Assembly (NCBI RefSeq): GCF_006094695.1
Contig: NZ_CP035103.1
Span: 558,001 to 622,000 of the forward strand
DNA from: Kocuria rosea
GTDB taxonomy: Bacteria > Actinomycetota > Actinomycetes > Actinomycetales > Micrococcaceae
DNA: 64,000 nt
Reading direction: 5' to 3'
The notes beneath the pieces are model-generated. The model was not told where the DNA came from, did not search any database, and saw only the letters and a list, made by a program, of their open reading frames with translations. Below, piece after piece: positions 25,708 through 34,986 of this stretch. The position numbers and the translations under genes are program-made. Every line of letters starts with the position of its first letter. The stretch's first letter is position 1.

Positions 25708-27258
25708 GTGCGGCACCCCCACGACGTCGAGCTGCCCGTGCGCGTGGACCGGGCCGATCCCGCGCCGCTGCCCGCCCAGCTCGTCCAGCAGCTGCGGGAG
25801 CTGGTGGTCTCCGGGACCCTGCGCCCGGGGGACGCGCTGCCCTCCACCCGCGGGCTCGCCGCCCGGCTGGGGATCTCGCGGGGCTCCGTGGTCACCGCCT
25901 ACGACCAGCTCCACGGCGAGGGCTATCTGCACGCCACCAACGGCGCCACGGTGGTCCACCCCGATCTGGCCCGCTCCCGCACGGAGCCCCCGGCGGCCCG
26001 GCCCGGCCCCCGCCCGGCCGCGGCGCCGCGGCGCCGGACCCGGGAGCGGCCCATGATCGACCTCACGCCCGGCCGGCCCGACACCGGACGGCTGGCCACC
26101 CCGCAGTGGCGCGCCGCGTGGCGGGACGCCGCGGCCGCCGCCGGCACGGGGGCGCCCCCGCCCCAGGGCTCGGAGCCGCTGCGCGAGCAGATCGCCGAGC
26201 ACCTGCGGCTGATGCGCGGCGTGGTCCGGGACCCCGAGGACCTCTTCGTCACGGCGGGCGCGCGGGACGGGCTCCAGCTGCTGCTCGCGGTGCTCGGCGG
26301 CCACGCGGGCCGCGGGCTGCGCGTCGCCGTCGAGGACCCCGGCTACCCCTCGCTGCGCCGGGTGCCGGAGCGGCTCGGCCACGAGGTGCTGCCGGTGCCG
26401 ATCGACGACCAGGGCCTCGACCCCGCCCGGCTGCCGTCCGGGGCGTGGGCCGGCCCGGGGGAGTGGGAGATCGAGCGGCCCCCGGACGCCGTGATCGTCA
26501 CCCCCAGCCACCAGTACCCCCTCGGGGCGTCGATGCCCGCCGCCCGCCGGCTCGAGCTGCTCGGCTGGGCGCGCGCCCACGACGCGCTGATCGTGGAGGA
26601 CGACTACGACTCCGAGCTGCGCTACGTGGGCGAGCCGCTGCCCGCGCTGTCCTCCCTCGACCACGCCCCGGGCGCCGTCCCGGAGCCCCCCGCCCCCGGC
26701 CGGCTGCTCGGCGCCGGCGGCCACGTGGCCACGCTGGGCTCCTTCACCAAGGTCCTCGCGCCCGGGCTGGGGGTCGGCTACCTGCTGGCCCCGCCCGCCC
26801 TCCGGGAGGACCTGCTGCGGCTGCGCACGGACCTCGGCAACCCGGCCTCCGCGGTCGCCCAGGACGCCATGGCCCGTTTCCTGGCCGACGGCGGCCTGCG
26901 CCGGCACACCGCTCGGATGCGGCGGGAGTACCGGCGCCGGCGGGACCTGCTCACCGCGGCCCTCGCCGGGGTCCACGGGGTGCGGGCCGTGCCCATGGAC
27001 GGGGGGCTGCACGCCGTCCTCGAGTTCACCGGGGAGGTGCCCCTGGCGGAGCAGGACGTCGTGGATCGGGCCGCGGCCGCGGGCGTGCGGGTGGCGGCGC
27101 TGGGCTCGTACTGGGCGCACGGCGCGGGGGGCGGCCGCCGCGGCGTCGTCGTCGGCTTCGGCGCCACCGGTGCCGCCCCGGAGGGGGACGCCCTGCCGGA
27201 CGCCCTCGCGGTCCTGGCCCGGGTGCTCTCGGCGCCCTGCCCCGCACGCGGTCGCTAG
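25708..27258 (+). CDS. pdxR: MocR/GntR-type regulator of PLP synthesis
   Basis: This encodes 516 residues from a GTG at 25708 with GAGAGGAG upstream; a TTG start at 25672 would overlap the operator. Residues 15-85 are a GntR winged helix ([37 protein letters not shown]). A proline/arginine linker of about 30 residues leads to a fold-type I aminotransferase domain (115-510) with the PLP Lys in [17 protein letters not shown] and DDYDSE. Such proteins sense PLP itself and activate pdxST when it is scarce while repressing themselves. The divergent pdxS-pdxT genes make this the clear role. Its TAG stop overlaps a TAGACT promoter box for the next gene. Confidence 0.93.
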   Translation: MRHPHDVELPVRVDRADPAPLPAQLVQQLRELVVSGTLRPGDALPSTRGLAARLGISRGSVVTAYDQLHGEGYLHATNGATVVHPDLARSRTEPPAARPGPRPAAAPRRRTRERPMIDLTPGRPDTGRLATPQWRAAWRDAAAAAGTGAPPPQGSEPLREQIAEHLRLMRGVVRDPEDLFVTAGARDGLQLLLAVLGGHAGRGLRVAVEDPGYPSLRRVPERLGHEVLPVPIDDQGLDPARLPSGAWAGPGEWEIERPPDAVIVTPSHQYPLGASMPAARRLELLGWARAHDALIVEDDYDSELRYVGEPLPALSSLDHAPGAVPEPPAPGRLLGAGGHVATLGSFTKVLAPGLGVGYLLAPPALREDLLRLRTDLGNPASAVAQDAMARFLADGGLRRHTARMRREYRRRRDLLTAALAGVHGVRAVPMDGGLHAVLEFTGEVPLAEQDVVDRAAAAGVRVAALGSYWAHGAGGGRRGVVVGFGATGAAPEGDALPDALAVLARVLSAPCPARGR

Positions 27259-27261
27259 ACT
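27256..27261 (+). promoter_or_regulatory. -10 box overlapping the pdxR stop codon
   Basis: TAGACT, whose first three bases are the pdxR stop TAG. It would start a transcript near 27268 for the membrane gene at 27326. Confidence 0.5.
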
Positions 27262-27325
27262 GGCCGGTGCCCCGGGGGTCTCCCCGCCGGGGCCCTCCCG
27301 CGAGCACGTTCCCGAAAGGCGCACC

Positions 27326-27916
27326 GTGAACCCCGACCCGAGCACCGGCATCCACCGCGACCTGTTCGCGCCCACGCTGCTGCGCGCGCTCGTGGCGCTG
27401 GTGTTCGGCGCCGTGACCGTGTTCTGGCAGGAGCCGACGCTGCCCGTGGTGGCCTGGGGCGTGGGGCTGTACCTCGTGCTCACGGGCGCGGCGAGCGTGC
27501 TCCTGCAGCTGCGCCTCAACGGCAACGACCACGTGGACATGGGCCCCACCCGGCAGATCCCGCAGTCCTACGGCGTGCTGTACCTCCTGGGCGGGGTCTT
27601 CACGATCCTCGGCGCCGACACCCCCGCGTGGCTCGTGGTCTACGCGGCGTCCATCATGGGCCTGGCCGGGCTCACGGAGCTGGCGCTCGGGCTGAAGTTC
27701 CGCACGACCTTCCCGCTGGGCCGCGACTGGACCATCGCCGGGCTGGTCACGGTCCTCGCCGCCACCGGTCTCGTGCTCGTGGTGGACCTCGGCCCCAAGG
27801 CGCTCTTCGGGGTGGTGGGGGCCGCCGCGGTGGTCATCGGCGTCACCCACCTGCTGGCCGCCCTCACGCTCCGGCACGAGGACCGCCGGGGACGGGCCCC
27901 CGCCGGGACCGCGTAG
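27326..27916 (+). CDS. Six-helix membrane protein (HdeD/DUF308-like)
   Basis: This encodes 196 residues from a GTG at 27326 with AAAGG upstream. Six hydrophobic helices occupy residues 18-38, 42-62, 80-100, 105-123, 132-152 and 158-178, with short polar loops and a basic C-terminal tail. The layout and the glycine spacing in the helices resemble the HdeD/DUF308 family, whose E. coli member contributes to acid resistance. The similarity is general, so the function is uncertain. It has its own likely promoter in the pdxR stop codon and is followed 61 bp later by another small membrane protein. Confidence 0.7.
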   Translation: MNPDPSTGIHRDLFAPTLLRALVALVFGAVTVFWQEPTLPVVAWGVGLYLVLTGAASVLLQLRLNGNDHVDMGPTRQIPQSYGVLYLLGGVFTILGADTPAWLVVYAASIMGLAGLTELALGLKFRTTFPLGRDWTIAGLVTVLAATGLVLVVDLGPKALFGVVGAAAVVIGVTHLLAALTLRHEDRRGRAPAGTA

Positions 27917-27919
27917 ACT
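27914..27919 (+). promoter_or_regulatory. -10 box overlapping the stop codon of the HdeD-like gene
   Basis: TAGACT again begins with the TAG stop of the upstream gene, an identical arrangement to that at 27256-27261. A transcript would start near 27926, about 52 nt before the next GTG. Confidence 0.5.
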
Positions 27920-27977
27920 GGGCTACCGCACGGCAGGCCCCGGCCCCGCCGGGGACATCAGCTCACGAGGAGGACCA

Positions 27978-28427
27978 GTGGCACAGCGCAAGGGCTCGAG
28001 AGGCGGCTTCCGGGCCGACGTCAAGGGCCCCCTGATCCTGTCCGCCGTGCTCGCGGCGATCGCGTTCGTCGCCGTGGGCATCTTCGCCAGCGGCGGCACG
28101 GACAACGCCCTGCGCCTGGACCTCGCCTTCATCGCCGCCGGCATCGCGTTCATCGTGACGCTCGTGATCAGCGCCACGCTGATGATCGTCGAAAAGCCCA
28201 ACGACCCCCACCTCGGCGCGGGCACGGGCGTCAACCGCTCCTCGGCCAAGCTCTACGCCGAGGCCCGGGCCCGGCGGCAGGCCGCCGCGCGGCCCCCCGG
28301 CGAGGCCGAGTTCGGCCAGCGCGTCCGGCCCGACACCGAGGGCGAGGACCTCCTCGGCCGCCGCCCCGCCGACGGCTCCGCCCCGGCGGACGGCCCGGAC
28401 GACGACGGCCCCGCCCCGCGCGCCTGA
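27978..28427 (+). CDS. Small two-helix membrane protein, unknown function
   Basis: This encodes 149 residues from a GTG at 27978 with GAGGAGGA 5 nt upstream. A basic N-terminus (MAQRKGSRGGFRADVKG) is followed by two membrane helices, about residues 17-38 and 45-68, with a short charged hairpin (SGGTDNALRLD) between them. A polar, Pro/Asp-rich cytosolic tail of about 75 residues carries the positive run EARARRQ. I do not recognise a family with certainty; similar small proteins are widespread in Micrococcaceae. It ends at a strong hairpin (28445-28499). Confidence 0.75.
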   Translation: MAQRKGSRGGFRADVKGPLILSAVLAAIAFVAVGIFASGGTDNALRLDLAFIAAGIAFIVTLVISATLMIVEKPNDPHLGAGTGVNRSSAKLYAEARARRQAAARPPGEAEFGQRVRPDTEGEDLLGRRPADGSAPADGPDDDGPAPRA

Positions 28428-28444
28428 GCATCCCGCCCGCCTGA

Positions 28445-28499
28445 GGCCCCCGAACGAGCCGGACCCCGCTCGCCCGGGGGTCCCGCTCGTTCCGGGGCC
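28445..28499 (+). terminator. Intrinsic terminator after the two-helix protein gene
   Basis: A long stem with small bulges: GGCCCC, AACGAGC and GGACCCCG on the left pair with CGGGGGTCC, GCTCGTT and GGGGCC on the right, closing a short CTCGC loop. Confidence 0.8.
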
Positions 28500-28574
28500 C
28501 TGCGCGCTCCGCACCCGCTCCCGGGAGGGGCCCGCTCCGGCGGACAGCCCTGTCGCGTCCGGCCGGGCGCTGGG

Positions 28575-28580
28575 TAGATT
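28575..28580 (+). promoter_or_regulatory. -10 box of the 63-residue acidic protein gene
   Basis: TAGATT, about 66 bp before the ATG at 28647. It is preceded by a GC-rich stretch with no obvious -35 box. Confidence 0.45.
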
Positions 28581-28646
28581 GGGACGGCACCTGAGCAGCA
28601 GGGCCCGAACCCGCGCCCTGCTCGAGACCGGACGACGGGAACCAGC

Positions 28647-28838
28647 ATGAGCCAGCAGCCGGAACCGCCCACCGAGGGCGACGAGGAGTTCGAGCGCAAG
28701 GTCCAGGAGCGGATGGCCGACCAGCAGGAGGACGGCGCCGACGAGGACCCCACGGACGTGGCCCAGGAGGACCACAAGTCCGAGGTGCCCGAGCTCGAGG
28801 AGAACGAGGAGAGCCCGGTCGACCCGGGCTCCGTCTGA
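28647..28838 (+). CDS. Small acidic hydrophilic protein, unknown function
   Basis: This encodes 63 residues rich in Glu, Asp, Gln and Pro, with no hydrophobic core (MSQQPEPPTEGDEEFERKVQ, ending ENEESPVDPGSV). It is predicted disordered and strongly negative. No family is recognised. Support for it being real comes from a promoter box at 28575, codon usage matching neighbours (G/C in third positions), and a perfect hairpin terminator 27 bp after its stop. A weak GGGAA ribosome site precedes the ATG. It might be an interaction or stress peptide; nothing more can be said. Confidence 0.65.
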   Translation: MSQQPEPPTEGDEEFERKVQERMADQQEDGADEDPTDVAQEDHKSEVPELEENEESPVDPGSV

Positions 28839-28864
28839 CCCCGGACCAGCGCCTGACACAACGC

Positions 28865-28907
28865 ACGACGCCCCGGGAAGGGCCGATGGTCCTTCCCGGG
28901 GCGTCGT
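28865..28907. terminator. Bidirectional terminator between the acidic protein and copA
   Basis: A perfect 17-bp stem (28865-28881 with 28891-28907) closes a 9-nt loop. It lies between two converging genes and can serve both. Confidence 0.88.
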
Positions 28908-28921
28908 CGCGTCCGGCGGGC

Positions 28922-31219
28922 TCAGCGGCCGAAGCTCCGCAGCCGCAGCGAGTTCAGCACCACGAACACGGAGCTGAAGGCCATGGCGGCACCCGCGATC
29001 ACGGGGTTGAGCAGCCCCGCGGCGGCCACGGGGATGGCCACCGTGTTGTAGGCGAAGGCCCAGAACAGGTTCGACTTGATGATCGACAGGGTCCGGCGGG
29101 ACAGGGCGATGGCCGTGGGCACCGACCCGACGTCGCTGCGCACCACCGTGATGTCCGCGGCCTCGATCGCCGCGTCCGTGCCGGCGCCCATCGCGATCCC
29201 GAGGTCGGCCTGCGCCAGGGCCGCGGCGTCGTTGACCCCGTCGCCCACCATGGCGACCACGCGGCCGTCGTCCTGGAGATCGCGGACCACCGCGACCTTG
29301 CCCTCCGGGCTGACGTCGGCCACGACGTCCTCGGCGGCGATGCCCGCCTCCGCGGCGACGGCCCGGGCCACGGGCTCGTTGTCGCCGGTCAGCAGCATGG
29401 GCCGCAGGCCCAGCTCCTTGAGCCGGGCGACCGCCTCGCGGGCGTCGTCCTTGACGGTGTCGCGCAGGTCGACGAAGCCGACGAGGGCCCCGTCGACGGC
29501 CACGAGGATCGTGGTGAACCCGCCCTCCTGGGCGCGGCGCAGCGCGTCGAGCTGGGCGCCGTCCAGGCGCACGCCGTTCTCGGACAGCCACGTGGTGCGC
29601 CCGACCACCACCGAGCGGGAGTGCATCCCGTCCGCCACGTGCGCGCGGACGCCGCCGCCGGGGGCCGAGACGAACCCGGAGACCGGGAACCGGTGCGGGG
29701 TGGCCGCGGCCACCGCCCGCGCGATGGGGTGCTCGGAGTGCTGCTCCACGGTGGCCGCGAGGTCCAGCACCTGGTCCCGGGAGTACCCGGACACGGGCGT
29801 CACTGCCGCCACGGAGAGCTGCCCGCTCGTGACGGTGCCCGTCTTGTCCAGCACCACGGTGTCCACGGTGCGGGTGTCCTCGAGCACCTCGGCGCCCTTG
29901 ATCAGGATGCCCAGCTGCGCGCCGCGCCCCGTGCCCGTGAGCAGGGCCGTGGGGGTGGCCAGGCCGAGGGCGCAGGGGCAGGCGATCACGAGCACGGAGA
30001 CCGCGGCCACGAAGGACGCGTTCACGTCCCCGGTCAGCAGGAGCCAGCCGGCCAGCGTGGCGAGGGCGATCACCAGGACGACCGGGACGAAGACCCCGGA
30101 GATCCGGTCGGCCAGCCGTGCCACGGGGGCCTTGCTCGCCTGCGCCCGGGACACCATCCGGCCCATCTGGGCCAGGGTGGTGTCGGCGCCCACGCGGGTC
30201 GCCTCGACCAGCAGCCGGCCGTTGGTGTTGATCGTGGCGCCGGTGACGGTGTCGCCGACCTCCACCTCCACCGGGAGGGACTCGCCGGTGAGCAGGGACG
30301 TGTCCACGGCCGAGCGGCCGTCCACGACCACGCCGTCGGCGGCGATCTTCTCGCCGGGGCGCACGACGACCAGGTCCCCCGGGCGCAGCTGCTCCGCGGG
30401 CACGCTCGTCTCCACGCCGTCCCGCAGGACCACCGCGTCCTTCGCGCCGAGCTCCAGCAGCGCGCGCAGCGCCTCGCCGGAGCGGGCCTTCGCCCGGGCC
30501 TCCAGGTAGCGGCCCAGCAGCAGGAACGCGGTGACCAGGGCGCCGGTCTCGAAGTAGAGCTGGTGCCCGCTCATGTCCATCGCGTGGCCGAGCATCGCGC
30601 CGGCCGTCATGCCGGGCTCGCGCAGCAGGTTCCACAGCGAGAACAGGTACGCGGCGGACACGCCCAGGGACACGAGGGTGTCCATGGTGGAGGTCAGGTG
30701 CCGGGCGTTGACCGCCGCCGAGCGGTGGAACGGCCACGCCGCCCACGTCACGACCGGCAGGCTCAGGGCCGCGACCACCCAGCCCCAGTGCGGGAACTGG
30801 AAGCCGGGCAGCATCGAGATCACGAACACCGGGAGGGAGAGTGCGGCCGCCACGAGGAGGCGCCGGCGCAGGGACTCGGGCGAGCGCAGCGAGGACGCCT
30901 CGCGCCCGGCGACCCGGGCCATGGCGTCGGAGCCGTCCGGGCCGCCGGCGTCGTCGCCCCCGGGCGCGTTCTTGAGGACGGCCCCGTACCCGGCCTTCTC
31001 GACCGTCTCGACGACCTGCTCGTCGCTCACGCCCGCGGGGACGTGGACGGTGGCGGTCTCGAGGGCGAGGTTGACGGAGGCGTCGACGCCGTCGAGCCTG
31101 CCCAGCTTCTTCTCGACCCGGCTGACGCACGAGGAGCACGTCATGCCCGTGATCTCGAGCTCGAGGGTGCGCAGATGCCCGGCGACCTCGGTGGGGACGG
31201 GCGTGCGGGTCTCAGGCAA
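28922..31219 (-). CDS. copA: Copper-exporting P1B-type ATPase
   Basis: This encodes 765 residues. The best start is a TTG at 31217-31219 that overlaps the last codons of copZ by 8 bp; no ATG or GTG lies before the metal-binding domain. Domain order: N-terminal heavy-metal domain with Cys28-x2-Cys31 (GMTCSSC), eight membrane helices, actuator TGES (311-314), transport-site CPC at 414-416, phosphorylation motif DKTGT at 458-462, HP motif in SEHPIARA, and the hinge [10 protein letters not shown]. These mark a Cu(I) exporter (P1B-1), which also has conserved Tyr/Asn and Met/Ser in the last helices ([24 protein letters not shown]). It sits behind csoR-copZ. Confidence 0.95.
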   Translation of the reverse strand: MPETRTPVPTEVAGHLRTLELEITGMTCSSCVSRVEKKLGRLDGVDASVNLALETATVHVPAGVSDEQVVETVEKAGYGAVLKNAPGGDDAGGPDGSDAMARVAGREASSLRSPESLRRRLLVAAALSLPVFVISMLPGFQFPHWGWVVAALSLPVVTWAAWPFHRSAAVNARHLTSTMDTLVSLGVSAAYLFSLWNLLREPGMTAGAMLGHAMDMSGHQLYFETGALVTAFLLLGRYLEARAKARSGEALRALLELGAKDAVVLRDGVETSVPAEQLRPGDLVVVRPGEKIAADGVVVDGRSAVDTSLLTGESLPVEVEVGDTVTGATINTNGRLLVEATRVGADTTLAQMGRMVSRAQASKAPVARLADRISGVFVPVVLVIALATLAGWLLLTGDVNASFVAAVSVLVIACPCALGLATPTALLTGTGRGAQLGILIKGAEVLEDTRTVDTVVLDKTGTVTSGQLSVAAVTPVSGYSRDQVLDLAATVEQHSEHPIARAVAAATPHRFPVSGFVSAPGGGVRAHVADGMHSRSVVVGRTTWLSENGVRLDGAQLDALRRAQEGGFTTILVAVDGALVGFVDLRDTVKDDAREAVARLKELGLRPMLLTGDNEPVARAVAAEAGIAAEDVVADVSPEGKVAVVRDLQDDGRVVAMVGDGVNDAAALAQADLGIAMGAGTDAAIEAADITVVRSDVGSVPTAIALSRRTLSIIKSNLFWAFAYNTVAIPVAAAGLLNPVIAGAAMAFSSVFVVLNSLRLRSFGR

Positions 31220-31421
31220 CGGTGTACCCCGCTTCCTCGACGGCCTCCTCGATCTCGGCCGCCGACAGCTCGCGGGTGGACGTCACGACCACGGGGGAGA
31301 CCCCGCCGGCCACGAGGTCGACGTCGACGGACTCGACGCCCTCCAGCTCGGTGAGCTCCTCGGTGACGGACCTGACGCAGTGGCCGCAGGTCATTCCGGA
31401 AACGTTGACGGTGGTCTGCAC
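31212..31421 (-). CDS. copZ: Copper chaperone CopZ
   Basis: This encodes 69 residues from a GTG at 31419-31421 with GGAG 6 nt upstream. A single heavy-metal-associated domain has Cys12-x2-Cys15 (GMTCGHC), with strand-helix-strand spacing typical of Atx1-like chaperones. It passes Cu(I) to CopA and probably to CsoR. Its end overlaps the copA start, implying translational coupling. It follows csoR by 44 bp on the same strand. Confidence 0.95.
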   Translation of the reverse strand: MQTTVNVSGMTCGHCVRSVTEELTELEGVESVDVDLVAGGVSPVVVTSTRELSAAEIEEAVEEAGYTVA

Positions 31422-31465
31422 GATGGGCTCCTCGGGGTTTCGGTGGGGTGGTTCAGCGGGGTGGG

Positions 31466-31777
31466 TCAGCTCTTGAGCAGGCGCGCGATGGCCGCGGACG
31501 CCTCCTGGAGCTTGTCGTCGACACTCGTGACGTCCCCGGACTCCTGGGCGGCCTCGACGGCGCCCACGACGCAGTGGCTCAGGTGCTCGTCCAGCAGGCC
31601 CAGGCTCACGGCCTTGAGGGCCGACTGGATCGCGGAGATCTGGGTGAGGACGTCGATGCAGTACTTGTCCTCCTCGACCATCCGGTGGATGCCCCGGACC
31701 TGGCCCTCGATGCGCCGCAGGCGCTTGAGGTACGCGTCCTTGTCCTGGGTGTACCCGTGCGGCGGGGTCTGGGTCAT
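31466..31777 (-). CDS. csoR: Copper-sensing repressor
   Basis: This encodes 103 residues from the ATG at 31775-31777 with GAGGAGGA upstream. The Cu(I) ligands of the CsoR family are present at Cys40, His65 and Cys69 (pattern x-C-H-C), in the helical DUF156/CsoR fold starting YLKRLRRIEGQVRGI. It binds the operator at 31808-31826 without copper and releases it when Cu(I) binds, inducing csoR-copZ-copA. Nickel/cobalt RcnR-type and persulfide CstR-type relatives lack this ligand set, so copper is well supported. Confidence 0.95.
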   Translation of the reverse strand: MTQTPPHGYTQDKDAYLKRLRRIEGQVRGIHRMVEEDKYCIDVLTQISAIQSALKAVSLGLLDEHLSHCVVGAVEAAQESGDVTSVDDKLQEASAAIARLLKS

Positions 31778-31807
31778 GGGTCCTCCTCGGTCGTCCTGCA
31801 ACCACTG

Positions 31808-31826
31808 TATACCCCTTGGGGGTATA
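31808..31826. promoter_or_regulatory. CsoR operator
   Basis: TATACCCC (31808-31815), TTG, GGGGTATA (31819-31826): a perfect 8-bp inverted repeat of the GC-centred, TATA-flanked type known for CsoR. It is 31 bp upstream of csoR. The divergent GH15 gene starts 50 bp to the right and might be affected too. Confidence 0.9.
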
Positions 31827-31863
31827 GCTCAAGCGGCCGGTCCGCCGCGGCCCGGCGATGTGC

Positions 31864-31869
31864 CAATCT
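31864..31869 (+). promoter_or_regulatory. -10 box of a leaderless GH15 transcript
   Basis: CAATCT ends 6 nt before the ATG at 31876, and no ribosome site lies in that space. Confidence 0.5.
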
Positions 31870-31875
31870 TGAGGC

Positions 31876-33933
31876 ATGGCTTCACTGATCGAGGACTACG
31901 CCCTGCTCTCGAACATGCGCACGGGTCCGCTCGTCTCCCGCACCGGGTCCATCGACTGGCTGTGCGCGCCCCGGTTCGACTCCCCCTCGGTCTTCGGCGC
32001 CCTGCTCGGGGAGCCCGACCACGGGCGGTGGCTGCTCGCCCCCGCCTGCACGGTCGCGGAGGGGGCCAACGGCGAGGTCCTCGACGAGGAGGACAGCGGC
32101 GCCCAGGTCGCCGAGCGGTTCTACGTGGAGAACACGTTCGTGCTGCAGACCGTGTGGGTCACCGACTCGGGGTCCGTGCGCGTGACCGACTTCCTCCCGC
32201 TGACCTCCCGCACGGACGTGGTCCGCCGCGTCGAGGGCCTCACCGGCGAGGTCGAGATGTACCACGAGCTGCGGGTGCGCTTCGGCTACGGCGCCGTGGT
32301 CCCCTGGGTCAGCCGCTTCGAGGGGGAGGAGGACCCCGGCGGCGGCGACCCCGCGCCCCCCATGCTCGTGGCCATGGCCGGCCCGGACGCCCTCGTCCTG
32401 CGCGGTGAGCCCCTCCCCGAGTCCACGGACGACGACGACGAGCGCCGCCACCGCGGGACCTTCACCGTCTCCGCCGGCCAGGCACGGGACTTCGTCCTCA
32501 CGCACTTCCCGTCCCACCGCACGCCCCCGGCGCCGGTCGACGTCAACGAGCAGCTCACCCGGACCGTGGAGCTGTGGCAGGACTGGTCCGGGCTGTACTC
32601 CCCGCCGGCCGTCGGGGAGGACGAGCCCGTGCACATCGTCCCGGTCCGCGGCCACGCCGTGGCCCGGCGCTCGGACGTGGTCCGGCGCTCGCTGCTCGTG
32701 GTGCGGGCGCTGATGCACCAGGAGACGGGCGGGCTCGTGGCCGCCCCCACCACGTCCCTGCCGGACGTGGTGGGCGGGGAGCGCAACTGGGACCACCGCT
32801 TCGCCTGGCTGCGGGACGCCGCGATGGCCCTCGAGGTCATGCTCGACCACGACCACGACCGCGAGGCCGCCCAGCTGCGCAACTGGCTCCTGCGCGCCGT
32901 GGCGGGCGACCCGCACGACCTGCAGAACATCTACGGGGTCGCGGGGGAGCGCCGCGGGCGCGAGCACCAGCTCGACCTGCCCGGCTACGAGCGCTCCCGG
33001 CCGGTCCGCGAGGGCAACGGCGCCGCGGGCCAGCACCAGTCGGACGCCGTGGGGCACGTCATGGTGGTGTTCGAGAAGCTCCGCCGGCGCGGCGCCGTGG
33101 AGGACCACCTCTCCTGGCCCCTGCAGCAGGCGATGCTGCGCTCGGTCGTGGAGAACTACGAGGTCACGGACCAGGGCCTCTGGGAGATGCGCGGCGAACG
33201 GCAGTACTACACGCACTCGCGCGTGCTGATGTGGGCGGCGCTCCAGTGCGGCGTGGACGCCGTGCGCGTGCACGGCCTGCCCGGCGACGCGCAGCTGTGG
33301 GAGCAGCTGCGGGACGCCCTCGCGGAGGAGATCTGGACCAGCGGCTACGACCCCGAGGTCGGCTCCTTCGTGCAGTACTACGGGGCGAAGACCGTGGACG
33401 CCTCCCTGCTCCAGCTGCCGCAGATGGGGTTCGTGGCCTACGACGACGAGCGGATGCTCGGCACCGTGCGGCGGATCGAGGAGGAGCTGCGGCACCCCAG
33501 CGGGCTCATCCACCGCTACCGCAACGTCCTGGGCCCGGTGGACCCCGATGACCCCGACGCGTACGCCGGGGTCATCGGGGTGGACGGCTTCCCGGGCCAG
33601 GACAACCCGCACCTCGGCGCGTCCCTGTGGCTCGCCGCCCAGTACGCGCGCTCGGGCCGCACGGACAGCGCCCGGAAGCTCGTGGACTCCGTGCTGTCCC
33701 GCGCCAACGACCTCGGGCTGCTCTCCACCGAGTGGTCGCCCGAGCAGCGGCGGATGACCGGCAACTTCCCGCAGACCTTCACCCACCTCGCCCTCGTCCA
33801 GGCCCTGGACGCCCTCGACGCCGCCCAGGGGCGCCGCGCCCCGGCGGCGCCGCACGAGAGCCCGGCCGAGACCCCGGCTGCGGCCGAGGCGGGCACGGGC
33901 GGGGTCTCCGCCGTTCCCGGAGGCGCCTCGTGA
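31876..33933 (+). CDS. Glycoside hydrolase family 15 protein (glucoamylase/trehalase-like)
   Basis: This encodes 685 residues. Residues 1-270 form the beta-sandwich N-terminal domain (MASLIEDYALLSNMRTGPLVSRTGSIDWLC), and residues 275-660 form the (alpha/alpha)6 barrel with the GH15 signature ERNWDHRFAWLRDAA near 300 and EMRGERQYYTHSRVLMWAAL near 440, which supplies catalytic Glu residues. Mycobacterial relatives of this architecture are trehalases, while others cleave maltose-like glucans; I cannot choose. There is no signal peptide, so it is cytosolic. It is translationally coupled to azlC by a GTGA overlap, an unexplained pairing. A disordered Ala/Pro/Glu tail ends the protein. Confidence 0.9.
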   Translation: MASLIEDYALLSNMRTGPLVSRTGSIDWLCAPRFDSPSVFGALLGEPDHGRWLLAPACTVAEGANGEVLDEEDSGAQVAERFYVENTFVLQTVWVTDSGSVRVTDFLPLTSRTDVVRRVEGLTGEVEMYHELRVRFGYGAVVPWVSRFEGEEDPGGGDPAPPMLVAMAGPDALVLRGEPLPESTDDDDERRHRGTFTVSAGQARDFVLTHFPSHRTPPAPVDVNEQLTRTVELWQDWSGLYSPPAVGEDEPVHIVPVRGHAVARRSDVVRRSLLVVRALMHQETGGLVAAPTTSLPDVVGGERNWDHRFAWLRDAAMALEVMLDHDHDREAAQLRNWLLRAVAGDPHDLQNIYGVAGERRGREHQLDLPGYERSRPVREGNGAAGQHQSDAVGHVMVVFEKLRRRGAVEDHLSWPLQQAMLRSVVENYEVTDQGLWEMRGERQYYTHSRVLMWAALQCGVDAVRVHGLPGDAQLWEQLRDALAEEIWTSGYDPEVGSFVQYYGAKTVDASLLQLPQMGFVAYDDERMLGTVRRIEEELRHPSGLIHRYRNVLGPVDPDDPDAYAGVIGVDGFPGQDNPHLGASLWLAAQYARSGRTDSARKLVDSVLSRANDLGLLSTEWSPEQRRMTGNFPQTFTHLALVQALDALDAAQGRRAPAAPHESPAETPAAAEAGTGGVSAVPGGAS

Positions 33934-34664
33934 GCCACGCGGCTCCGGTCGACTGGCGGTCCTCGCCGGCGGTCCGGATCGGGCTGTCCGTGTCCGTGGC
34001 CACCGGGCTGTACGGCATCTCCTTCGGCGCCCTGTCCGTGGCGGCGGGACTGACCTTCTGGCAGACCGTCGCCCTGTCCGCGCTCATGTTCACGGGCGGC
34101 TCCCAGTTCGCCTTCATCGGCGTGGTCTCGGGCGGAGGGGCCGGGGCCTCGGCGCTGGGCGCCGCCACGCTGCTCGGGATCCGCAACGCCGTCTACGGGA
34201 TGAGCATGAACGCCCTCGTCCGCCCGCGGGGCTGGCGCCGGCTCCTCGCCGCGCACGTGACCATCGACGAGTCCAACGCGGCCGCGTCCTCCCAGGTGCA
34301 CCCCGTCGAGGAGCGGCGGGGCTTCTGGACCGCGGGCCTGGGCGTGTTCGCGCTCTGGAACCTGTTCACCGTGCTGGGCGCCCTGCTGGGCAACGCCCTC
34401 GGCGATCCCGCGCGGTGGGGCCTGGACGGCGCCGCGGTGGCCGCGTTCCTGGGCCTGCTGTGGCCGCGGCTGAGCGCCCGGGAGCCCGTGGCGGTCGCGG
34501 TGGTCTGCGGCCTCGTCACGGCCCTGACGATCCCGGTGCTGCCGGCGGGCCTGCCGATCCTCGTGGCCGCCGTGGTCGCCGCGTTCCTGGGCCGCTCCCG
34601 CGGTCCCGGGCCGGCCCCGTCCGGCGCGGCGTCCGGCCCCGGCGCCGAGGGGGCGGAGGCGTGA
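33930..34664 (+). CDS. azlC: Branched-chain amino acid exporter large subunit
   Basis: This encodes 244 residues from a GTG at 33930 that overlaps the GH15 stop. Residues 20-220 carry the AzlC fold: GLYGISFGALSVAAGLTFWQTVALSALMFTGGSQFAFIG, then an ALxGxRxxxYGM-type segment (LLGIRNAVYGMSMN) and about seven helices. With AzlD it forms an exporter of leucine, isoleucine, valine and sometimes azaleucine or methionine (BrnFE type). Its own stop overlaps the azlD start as GTGA. A Pro/Gly/Ala tail of about 25 residues is atypical. Confidence 0.93.
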   Translation: MSHAAPVDWRSSPAVRIGLSVSVATGLYGISFGALSVAAGLTFWQTVALSALMFTGGSQFAFIGVVSGGGAGASALGAATLLGIRNAVYGMSMNALVRPRGWRRLLAAHVTIDESNAAASSQVHPVEERRGFWTAGLGVFALWNLFTVLGALLGNALGDPARWGLDGAAVAAFLGLLWPRLSAREPVAVAVVCGLVTALTIPVLPAGLPILVAAVVAAFLGRSRGPGPAPSGAASGPGAEGAEA

Positions 34665-34972
34665 GCATGTGGTTCTGGGTGCTCGGGGCGTGCGCGCTCG
34701 CCTACGCCCTGAAGCTCGTCGGCTACCTCGTGCCGGACCGGGTGCTGGACGACCCGCGCGTCGGGCGCATGGCCGGCACCGTCACCGTGGGCCTGCTCGC
34801 CGCGCTCGTGGTCATGAACGCGTTCGGCTCCGGCCAGGAGCTGGTGCTGGACGCCCGGCTGGGCGCGCTGCTCGTGGCGGGAACGGCCCTGATGCTGCGG
34901 GCCCCGTTCCTGCTGGTGGTGGTGCTGGGGGCGGTCGCGGCGGCCGTGCTCCGGCTGCTCGGCGCGCCCTGA
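34661..34972 (+). CDS. azlD: Branched-chain amino acid exporter small subunit
   Basis: This encodes 103 residues from a GTG at 34661 overlapping azlC; an ATG two codons later is an alternative. It has four short hydrophobic helices, with the AzlD features LKLVGYLVPDRVLDDPRVGRM and AALVVMNAFGSGQEL. It partners AzlC in the membrane. Its TGA lies in the left arm of a small hairpin (34968-34986) whose right arm holds the stop of the convergent FAD oxidase. Confidence 0.93.
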   Translation: MSMWFWVLGACALAYALKLVGYLVPDRVLDDPRVGRMAGTVTVGLLAALVVMNAFGSGQELVLDARLGALLVAGTALMLRAPFLLVVVLGAVAAAVLRLLGAP

Positions 34973-34986
34973 CGCCTCGCGTCAGG
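34968..34986. terminator. Bidirectional hairpin containing both stop codons (azlD/FAD oxidase)
   Basis: CCTGACG (34968-34974), 5-nt loop, CGTCAGG (34980-34986). It contains the azlD TGA (34970-34972) and the complement of the oxidase TGA (34982-34984). Confidence 0.6.
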
